Positions 1-5,474 of a stretch of 5,474 nt of DNA are shown one piece after another. Origin of the DNA: an uncultured Achromobacter sp. (GTDB lineage: Bacteria; Pseudomonadota; Gammaproteobacteria; Burkholderiales; Burkholderiaceae_B); assembly GCA_913775005.1 (NCBI GenBank), contig CAJYKY010000062.1, positions 1-5,474 of the forward strand. The letters are read 5' to 3'. The notes under the pieces were generated by a model. The model had not been told where the DNA came from. It saw only the letters and a program-made list of their open reading frames with translations, and searched no databases. The first letter of the stretch is position 1; each line of letters begins with the position of its first letter. The translations under genes and the position numbers were made by a program.

Positions 1-234
1 ATGACGGGGGCGCTGGCACCGGCCGGGCGCCTGGCCGAATTCTTTTCGCTGTGGACCTTCGCCGTGCAATTGGCGGCCGTGATCGGCCCGCTGACCTACG
101 GCCTGGTGACGTGGGCCACGCATGGCAACCACCGTCTGGCCATTCTTGTGACGGGCCTGTTCTTCGTGGGCGGCCTCATCCTTTTGTCGCGGGTGGATGT
201 GAAGCAAGGGCTGGCCCGCCGCGCAGCCCTTTGA
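1..234 (+). CDS. MFS permease, UMF1/Atg22-like family, C-terminal fragment
   Basis: This is the last 77 residues of an integral membrane transporter; the 5' part lies outside the window. The first codon is an ATG but is probably internal, because a 77-residue permease would be far too short (the family usually exceeds 400 residues) and no ribosome binding site can be seen. Two hydrophobic segments are visible, about residues 14-38 and 46-63, matching the last two helices of a 12-helix major-facilitator protein. The pattern A-P-x-G-R-x-A-E-F-F-S-L, then a G-P-L helix, then R-L-A-I-L and a terminal L-L-x-R-V-D is typical of UMF1/Atg22-like permeases as I remember them. Substrates of bacterial members are mostly unknown, so none is assigned. 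The tail after the last helix is short and basic. A terminator-like hairpin begins 57 bp after the TGA stop, which suggests this gene ends its transcription unit. Confidence 0.8.
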   Translation: MTGALAPAGRLAEFFSLWTFAVQLAAVIGPLTYGLVTWATHGNHRLAILVTGLFFVGGLILLSRVDVKQGLARRAAL

Positions 235-291
235 TTCCGCGCAAGCCGCCACTGCCGGGGGCCGGATCCTGCTGCTATCCTTATGAACTGC

Positions 292-328
292 CTTTGAGGC
301 ATTGCGCGTTTTGCGCGATGCCTCAAAG
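292..328 (+). terminator. Long hairpin, probable terminator of the upstream permease gene
   Basis: Positions 292-307 pair with 313-328 as a 16-bp stem, all Watson-Crick except one G-T pair (303/317), around a 5-nt GTTTT loop. The following bases 329-340 are T-rich (8 of 12) but broken by G and A, so the U tract is imperfect. On the minus strand no T run follows the stem, so a plus-strand terminator for the permease gene is favoured. The stem is longer than a usual terminator stem, so a stable 3'-end protecting structure or a dispersed palindromic element is an alternative. Confidence 0.65.
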
Positions 329-340
329 TGTTTATTGATT

Positions 341-431
341 GCCTTGCACTGCCTTGCACTGCCTTGCACTGCCTTGTAGTTGCCCTGTAGTTGCGTTGAT
401 TTGCTTTGGATCGCCTTGTTTGCTTAGCCCT
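341..431. repeat. Tandem array of about 10-bp units, decaying downstream
   Basis: Three perfect, abutting copies of GCCTTGCACT occupy 341-370. A fourth, GCCTTGTAGT, follows at 371-380 with the same first six bases. Degenerate units continue in near-perfect 10-bp register: TGCCCTGTAGT (381-391), TGCGTTGATT (392-401), TGCTTTGGAT (402-411), CGCCTTGTTT (412-421) and GCTTAGCCCT (422-431). The period is close to one helical turn. The array lies between the permease terminator hairpin and acs, and overlaps no supported gene. The perfect part is certain. Including the degenerate tail is my reading. Its function is unknown; a phased protein-binding region or simple slippage-driven repeat are both possible. 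Confidence 0.8.
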
Positions 432-441
432 GAAGGCCTGC

Positions 442-463
442 TGCGGGCTCCGGCCCGCATTTT
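442..463 (+). terminator. Terminator-like hairpin with T run in the region upstream of acs
   Basis: TGCGGGC (442-448) pairs perfectly with GCCCGCA (453-459) across a 4-nt TCCG loop and is followed at once by TTTT (460-463). This is the classic shape of a short, GC-rich intrinsic terminator on the plus strand. It lies about 100 bp before the acs start and about 130 bp after the hairpin that already appears to end the permease unit. It may be a backup terminator, the end of a small separate transcript, or an attenuator in an acs leader if the acs promoter lies upstream of it. The T run is only four bases, so efficiency is uncertain. Confidence 0.5.
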
Positions 464-505
464 GCGTAAGGTGCCCGTAAGAGCGTGGCGATACGGTGGT
501 AGGTG

Positions 506-539
506 AATAAGAAAAAAGCAAAATAGCGGCAACAACAAA
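506..539 (+). promoter_or_regulatory. A-rich acs leader with ARN triplets, candidate Hfq-binding region
   Basis: Positions 506-539 are strikingly A-rich in an otherwise GC-rich window. Positions 506-517 read as four consecutive A-R-N triplets (AAT AAG AAA AAA). Positions 531-539 read as three more (AAC AAC AAA) and include the string AACAACAA. Such triplets are the known target of the distal face of Hfq, and the AANAANAA pattern is the catabolite-activity motif bound by Hfq with Crc in Pseudomonas. The second block ends 10 bases before the Shine-Dalgarno sequence. Whether this organism uses such control is inference; the tract could simply be an unstructured leader that helps ribosome loading. 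Confidence 0.35.
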
Positions 540-549
540 ATCATCGATT

Positions 550-555
550 GGAGAC
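550..555 (+). promoter_or_regulatory. Ribosome binding site of acs
   Basis: GGAGAC at 550-555 lies 6 nt before the ATG at 562. It is a good Shine-Dalgarno match at normal spacing and supports the chosen acs start. I found no convincing sigma-70 -35/-10 pair between the 442-463 hairpin and this site, so the acs promoter is unassigned. Confidence 0.75.
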
Positions 556-561
556 AAGATC

Positions 562-2541
<1,980 letters not shown>

Positions 2542-2547
2542 TTGCAT

Positions 2548-2586
2548 CCGGCCGTGAATGGCCGGTTGTACTCCTGGTGACAGGAG
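2548..2586 (+). other. Two small hairpins just after acs
   Basis: CCGGCC (2548-2553) pairs with GGCCGG (2560-2565) around a 6-nt loop. Five bases later CTCCTG (2571-2576) pairs perfectly with CAGGAG (2581-2586) around GTGA, which is a GNRA-type tetraloop. Neither is followed by a T run, so they are not terminators by themselves. The second hairpin buries AGGAG (2582-2586), a Shine-Dalgarno-like sequence 4 nt before an ATG at 2591. They may protect the acs mRNA 3' end or belong to a control element together with the terminator that follows. Confidence 0.5.
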
Positions 2587-2595
2587 CATAATGTC

Positions 2596-2640
2596 AGACG
2601 CCCGCGCCGGGAATCACCGGTCCGGGCGTCTTTTCTTTTT
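2596..2640 (+). terminator. Strong intrinsic terminator of acs
   Basis: AGACGCCCG (2596-2604) pairs with CGGGCGTCT (2623-2631), a 9-bp outer stem. After a C/C mismatch, a G-T pair and a further 4-bp CCGG/CCGG helix (2607-2610 with 2617-2620) close a 6-nt loop. The run TTTTCTTTTT (2631-2640) follows directly. This is the best terminator in the window and is oriented to end acs transcripts. It lies wholly upstream of the GTG proposed as the transporter start. Confidence 0.92.
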
Positions 2641-2666
2641 CCGCCACGCCATTTCCGCCACGCCAT
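2639..2666. repeat. Perfect 14-bp tandem duplication before the transporter gene
   Basis: TTCCGCCACGCCAT occurs at 2639-2652 and again, abutting and identical, at 2653-2666. The first copy begins in the last two T's of the acs terminator tract, and the second ends 14 bp before the GTG start of the transporter. It may be a recent slippage duplication or a two-site operator. A length of 14 bp is not a multiple of three, so it would change the frame of any peptide read through it. Confidence 0.85.
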
Positions 2667-2668
2667 AC

Positions 2669-2672
2669 GGAG
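2669..2672 (+). promoter_or_regulatory. Ribosome binding site that decides the transporter start
   Basis: GGAG at 2669-2672, within ACGGAG, lies 8 nt before the GTG at 2681. It supports the GTG rather than the in-frame ATG codons at 2558 (no ribosome binding site) and 2591 (AGGAG only 4 nt away, inside a hairpin, with the terminator inside the resulting coding region). Confidence 0.65.
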
Positions 2673-2680
2673 CCTATCCA

Positions 2681-3568
2681 GTGACCCGCAGCAGTTTCGA
2701 TCGCGCAGGGCTAGCCCTGATGTTCAGCACCATCGTGGTCTGGGCAGGCAGCTGGATCGCGATGAAACTGATCGTGCCCTACATCGGCCCGTTCGATTTC
2801 GTGGCGTTGCGCTATGTGGTGGGCAGCCTGGTGCTGTTCGCGCTGGCCATCGCCACGCGGCGGCCGCTGGGTATGCCGCCCTGGAAGCTGACGCTGTTGA
2901 TCGGCCTGACGCAAACGGCCGGATTCCAAGGCTTTGTGCAGACAGCGCTGGTGTCGGGCGGCGTGGGCAAGGTGTCGCTGATGGCCTACACCATGCCATT
3001 CTGGGTGGTGCTGTTTGCCTGGTGGCTGCTGGGCGAACGCCCGTCGATCCGGCATGGCCTGGGGATAGCGCTTGCCGCCATCGGGCTGGTCTGTTTTGTG
3101 GAACCGTGGAACGGCCTGGGCGATATCCGCCCCGTGCTGCTGGGCCTGGGCAGCGGCTTGTGCTGGGGCGTGGGCACGGTGCTGTCCAAGCGCATGTTCG
3201 AGCGCCACGCGCCCGACGTCATGACCTTCACCGCCTGGCAGATGCTGTTTGGCGGGCTGGTCATGGTGCCCGTGGCCTACTTCGTGCCGCAGATGACGGC
3301 GCAGTGGGGCTGGCAGCTGTGGGCGGGCATGACCTATATCGTGTTGATCGCCACCGCTGCCGGCTGGCTGCTCTGGTTGCAGGTGGTGCGGCGCGTGCCC
3401 GCGTCCATTGCCGGGCTGTCGAGCCTGGGTGTGCCGGTGGTGGCCATGTTGCTGGCGTGGGCGATTTTGTCTGAACGGCCCACACCGGGTGAGCTGGGCG
3501 GCATGCTGCTGATCCTGGCCGGCATTTTTGTCGTGAGCCGCGCGGCGCCGGCGGCTCGCGCAAGCTGA
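2681..3568 (+). CDS. EamA/DMT-superfamily transporter (RhaT/RhtA-like permease)
   Basis: This is an inner-membrane protein of 295 residues with about ten hydrophobic helices arranged as two EamA repeats of five, the standard size and layout of the drug/metabolite transporter superfamily. The first repeat ends with G-E-R-P (118-121) and the second has S-E-R-P (264-267) at the same relative place, a hallmark of the internal duplication. Helix 1 carries V-V-W-A-G-S-W, and the first half contains the family-like P-F-W-V motif (106-109). Members export amino acids, threonine/homoserine or other metabolites, but sequence alone does not give the substrate. The GTG start follows GGAG at 8 nt and places the gene just after the acs terminator. 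An ATG at 2591 would add 30 residues encoded through the terminator hairpin, and an ATG at 2720 would cut into helix 1. The threonine aldolase gene follows 41 bp downstream on the same strand, suggesting co-transcription and possibly a role in exporting threonine-related compounds (inference). Confidence 0.88.
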   Translation: MTRSSFDRAGLALMFSTIVVWAGSWIAMKLIVPYIGPFDFVALRYVVGSLVLFALAIATRRPLGMPPWKLTLLIGLTQTAGFQGFVQTALVSGGVGKVSLMAYTMPFWVVLFAWWLLGERPSIRHGLGIALAAIGLVCFVEPWNGLGDIRPVLLGLGSGLCWGVGTVLSKRMFERHAPDVMTFTAWQMLFGGLVMVPVAYFVPQMTAQWGWQLWAGMTYIVLIATAAGWLLWLQVVRRVPASIAGLSSLGVPVVAMLLAWAILSERPTPGELGGMLLILAGIFVVSRAAPAARAS

Positions 3569-3598
3569 TTTGCGCTTCTGGCGTACTCCTACATTCCC

Positions 3599-3603
3599 AA
3601 GGA
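3599..3603 (+). promoter_or_regulatory. Ribosome binding site of ltaE
   Basis: AAGGA at 3599-3603 lies 6 nt before the ATG at 3610. The 41-bp gap after the transporter shows no terminator and no clear promoter, consistent with a two-gene operon. Confidence 0.7.
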
Positions 3604-3609
3604 TTTTCC

Positions 3610-4620
3610 ATGATTGATCTGCGTAGCGACACTGTCACACGGCCGTCGGCGGCCATGTTGCAGGCCATGGTTTCCGCCCCGTTGGGCGACGACGTGATGG
3701 GCGATGACCCCTCCGTGATCCAACTGCAACGCGCGGTAGCCGAACGTGCCGGCAAGGCGGCGGGCCTGTATTTCCCGTCAGGCACGCAAAGCAATCTGGC
3801 CGCGCTGATGGCGCATTGCGACCGCGGTGACGAATACCTGGTGGGCCAGCTGGCGCACACCTACAAATACGAAGGCGGCGGCGCGGCCGTGCTGGGCAGC
3901 ATTCAGCCGCAACCGATCGAACACGCCGAAGATGGCTCGTTGCCGCTGGAAAAACTGGCGGCTGCGCTCAAGCCCAAAGGCGATCCGCACTTTGCCAACA
4001 CGCGTCTGCTGGCGCTGGAAAACACCTTTCACGGCAAGCTGATACCCGCTGAGTACATTCAAGCGGCCACCGACTGGGCGCGCGCCAATAGCCTTGCCAC
4101 GCATTTGGATGGCGCGCGTGTGTTCAATGCGGCCGTTGCCAGCGGCAAGCCGTTGGCGCAGATGTGCCAGCCGTTCGACTCGGTGTCGATCTGCTTTTCG
4201 AAATGCTTGGGCGCGCCGGTGGGTTCGGTGCTGGTGGGCAGCCAGGCGTTGATCGACCGCGCACGGCGTTGGCGCAAGATGCTGGGCGGTGGCTTGCGCC
4301 AGTCTGGCGTACTGGCGGCGGCGTGCCTGTATGCGCTGGAACACAACGTGGAACGGCTGGCGCAAGACCATGACAATGCGCGCGCGCTGGCCGAAGGGCT
4401 GCGCGGCATTCGCGGCGTCAAGGTGCTGAGCCAGGATACGAACATGGTGTTCGTGGAGTTCGACCCGGCGCGCTGTGATTCGCTGACCGCCGCATTGGCC
4501 AAGGAGGACATCCAGATGCGCGCCGTCTACGGGGGCCCGACGCGCCTGGTCACGCACCTGGACGTGTCGGCCGACGACGTGCGCCGCGTGGTGGAGGCGG
4601 TGGCGCGGCATCTGAGCTGA
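3610..4620 (+). CDS. ltaE: Low-specificity L-threonine aldolase
   Basis: This cytoplasmic PLP enzyme of fold type I cleaves L-threonine and L-allo-threonine to glycine and acetaldehyde. It has 336 residues against about 333 in Escherichia coli LtaE. The opening I-D-L-R-S-D-T-V-T-R-P and the segment G-D-D-V-M-G-D-D-P (26-34) are almost those of LtaE. P-S-G-T-Q-S-N (56-62) is the PLP phosphate region. H83 in Q-L-A-H matches the ring-stacking His of the family. H127 corresponds to H126 of the E. coli enzyme, and H-L-D-G-A-R (165-170) holds the Asp for the pyridine nitrogen. The PLP lysine is K198, in F-S-K-C-L-G-A-P-V-G. W-R-K-M-L-G-G-G-x-R-Q-S-G follows, and R-L-V-T-H-L-D near the C terminus is conserved. 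Two differences from E. coli as I recall it: Cys199 replaces the Gly next to the lysine, and E-N-T-F-H-G-K (137-143) replaces E-N-T-H-N-G-K. The gene probably shares a transcript with the transporter upstream. Confidence 0.95.
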   Translation: MIDLRSDTVTRPSAAMLQAMVSAPLGDDVMGDDPSVIQLQRAVAERAGKAAGLYFPSGTQSNLAALMAHCDRGDEYLVGQLAHTYKYEGGGAAVLGSIQPQPIEHAEDGSLPLEKLAAALKPKGDPHFANTRLLALENTFHGKLIPAEYIQAATDWARANSLATHLDGARVFNAAVASGKPLAQMCQPFDSVSICFSKCLGAPVGSVLVGSQALIDRARRWRKMLGGGLRQSGVLAAACLYALEHNVERLAQDHDNARALAEGLRGIRGVKVLSQDTNMVFVEFDPARCDSLTAALAKEDIQMRAVYGGPTRLVTHLDVSADDVRRVVEAVARHLS

Positions 4621-4623
4621 GCG

Positions 4624-4638
4624 AGGCGCGTTGCGCCT
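4624..4638. terminator. Small hairpin between convergent genes, weak terminator candidate
   Basis: AGGCGC (4624-4629) pairs with GCGCCT (4633-4638) around a 3-nt loop, 4 bp after the ltaE stop. No T run follows on either strand. It sits in the 42-bp gap between ltaE and the convergent aminotransferase gene, where a shared transcription end is expected, but the signal alone is weak. Confidence 0.3.
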
Positions 4639-4662
4639 GAGCGGCCCCGCGCGCTAACTGCG

Positions 4663-5474
4663 TCAGACGCTGGCGTGCAACACGTCCGCCAGCGTTGAGA
4701 ACAGCTCATCGATCTGTGCACGTTCGATGATGAGCGGCGGCGACAGCAGCATCGTGTCGCCCGCCGACCGGATCAGGCACCCGCGTTCCAGGCAGGCGTT
4801 GTGCACGGCGTAGGCGCGCTGGCCGGGCTGGCCTTCCAGCGGCGCCAGTTCAATCGCGGCCAGCAGGCCGATGTTGCGGATGTCCACCACATGCGGCAAG
4901 CCCTTCAGGCTGTGCGCCGCGTCTTCCCAATACCGCGACAGCTCCTGGCTGCGCTGAAACAGACCTTCACGGCGGCAGATATCCAGCGTGGCCAGGCCGG
5001 CCGCGCACGCCACCGGGTGGCCGGAATAGGTGTAGCCGTGCGACAGCTCGATCGCGCTGTCCGGCCCTTGCATGAATGCGTCGTACACGTGCTGGCGTAC
5101 GAGCGTGGCGCCCATTGGAATGGCGCCGTTGGTCAGCCCCTTGGCGCTGGTGATGATATCGGGCGTGACGCCGAAATAGGGTGATGCGAATGCGCCGTCG
5201 ATCCGGCCGAATGCGCAGATCACTTCGTCAAAGATCAGCAGGATGCCATGCGCGTCGCAGATTTCGCGCAGCCGTTGCAGGTAGCCTCGGGGCGGCACGA
5301 TCACGCCGGTGGAACCGGCCACGGGTTCCACGATGACCGCCGCAATGGTCGAGGCGTCATGGAGCGCCACGATGCGCTCCAGCGTATCGGCCAGGTGCGC
5401 GCCCCAGTCCGGCTGGCCGCGCGTGTAGGCCATCTGCTGGCGGTCATAGGTGTGCGGCAGATGATCCACATAAG
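4663..5474 (-). CDS. Omega-amino acid:pyruvate aminotransferase (class III), 5' part missing
   Basis: The minus-strand frame runs from the window edge at 5474 to a TGA at 4665-4663 and gives about 270 C-terminal residues of a class III PLP transaminase (family length about 440). These enzymes move an amino group from beta-alanine or other omega-amines to pyruvate, giving alanine and an aldehyde such as malonate semialdehyde. The fragment opens Y-V-D-H-L-P-H-T, then V-I-V-E-P-V-A-G-S-T-G-V, then I-F-D-E-V, whose Asp (codon 5229-5227) binds the PLP ring nitrogen. The PLP lysine is in S-A-K-G-L-T-N-G-A (codon 5142-5140). S-H-G-Y-T-Y-S-G-H-P-V-A-C-A-A-G and V-D-I-R-N-I-G-L follow. I recall all of these, with small changes, in the Pseudomonas putida omega-amino acid:pyruvate aminotransferase. 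The GTG at 5469 is an internal valine, not a start, because the family aligns straight through it. The residues after I-F-D-E-V are I-C-A-F-G-R where I-T-G-F-G-R is common. A related class III substrate specificity (taurine, putrescine, other amines) cannot be excluded. Confidence 0.88.
   Translation of the reverse strand, partial: YVDHLPHTYDRQQMAYTRGQPDWGAHLADTLERIVALHDASTIAAVIVEPVAGSTGVIVPPRGYLQRLREICDAHGILLIFDEVICAFGRIDGAFASPYFGVTPDIITSAKGLTNGAIPMGATLVRQHVYDAFMQGPDSAIELSHGYTYSGHPVACAAGLATLDICRREGLFQRSQELSRYWEDAAHSLKGLPHVVDIRNIGLLAAIELAPLEGQPGQRAYAVHNACLERGCLIRSAGDTMLLSPPLIIERAQIDELFSTLADVLHASV

Noticed and set aside
341..380. A sigma-54 promoter, suggested by the repeated TTGCAC strings.
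   Set aside because: The GG at -24 with a 10-bp step to GC at -12 is missing; the match is only to the TTGC half and arises from the repeat itself.
341..431. A CRISPR array.
   Set aside because: The units are 10 bp and abut with no spacers, and no cas gene is present.
332..544. A 70-codon minus-strand frame within the acs upstream gap.
   Set aside because: It starts with a Leu/Phe-rich run produced by the A-rich leader and continues into repeat translation; no ribosome binding site or homology is visible.
2558..2680. N-terminal extension of the transporter from ATG 2558 or ATG 2591.
   Set aside because: ATG 2558 has no ribosome binding site and lies in a hairpin loop. ATG 2591 would place the acs terminator and the 14-bp repeat inside the gene. 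Kept only as a regulatory hypothesis.
3022..3474. A plus-strand frame overlapping the transporter, and similar frames within acs, ltaE and the aminotransferase.
   Set aside because: These are out-of-frame shadows rich in Arg, Gly and Ala inside well-supported genes.
5467..5469. GTG as the start codon of the aminotransferase.
   Set aside because: The frame stays open to the window edge and V-D-H-L-P-H-T is an internal segment of the family, so the gene is cut by the window.

Overview
The window reads as GC-rich bacterial chromosome. Protein similarity recalled from memory and the codon use suggest a betaproteobacterium, most likely of the Bordetella/Achromobacter group (Alcaligenaceae). The taxonomic call is inference; no marker gene is present. 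No mobile element, CRISPR array, tRNA or rRNA is visible. The coding content is ordinary core and accessory metabolism. The unusual signals are in the two noncoding gaps around acs.

Layout: (1) Positions 1-234 hold the 3' end of a major-facilitator permease of the UMF1/Atg22-like type, plus strand. (2) The 327-bp gap at 235-561 carries a long terminator-like hairpin (292-328), an array of about 10-bp units (341-431), a second hairpin with a T run (442-463) and an A-rich leader just before the ribosome binding site of acs. (3) Positions 562-2541 encode a full-length acetyl-CoA synthetase (acs). (4) The 139-bp gap at 2542-2680 carries three hairpins, the last being a strong intrinsic terminator with TTTTCTTTTT, followed by a perfect 14-bp tandem duplication. 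(5) Positions 2681-3568 encode an EamA/DMT-family transporter, which probably starts at a GTG. (6) A low-specificity L-threonine aldolase (ltaE, 3610-4620) follows 41 bp later and is probably co-transcribed. (7) On the opposite strand, convergent, is the 3' two-thirds of a class III omega-amino acid:pyruvate aminotransferase (4663-5474, running off the window).

Functional reading: Acs activates acetate to acetyl-CoA. LtaE cleaves threonine or allo-threonine to glycine and acetaldehyde. The EamA protein may export an amino acid or related metabolite. The aminotransferase moves amino groups from omega-amino acids such as beta-alanine to pyruvate. Acetaldehyde from LtaE could be oxidised to acetate and captured by Acs, so the neighbourhood makes sense as two-carbon and amino-acid salvage. 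That link is inference, and a strong terminator separates acs from the EamA-ltaE pair. I do not see a clearly new protein system. The best leads are the phased repeat array with two terminator-like hairpins upstream of acs, and the overlap of a Shine-Dalgarno hairpin, an in-frame ATG, a -10-like box and the acs terminator upstream of the transporter.
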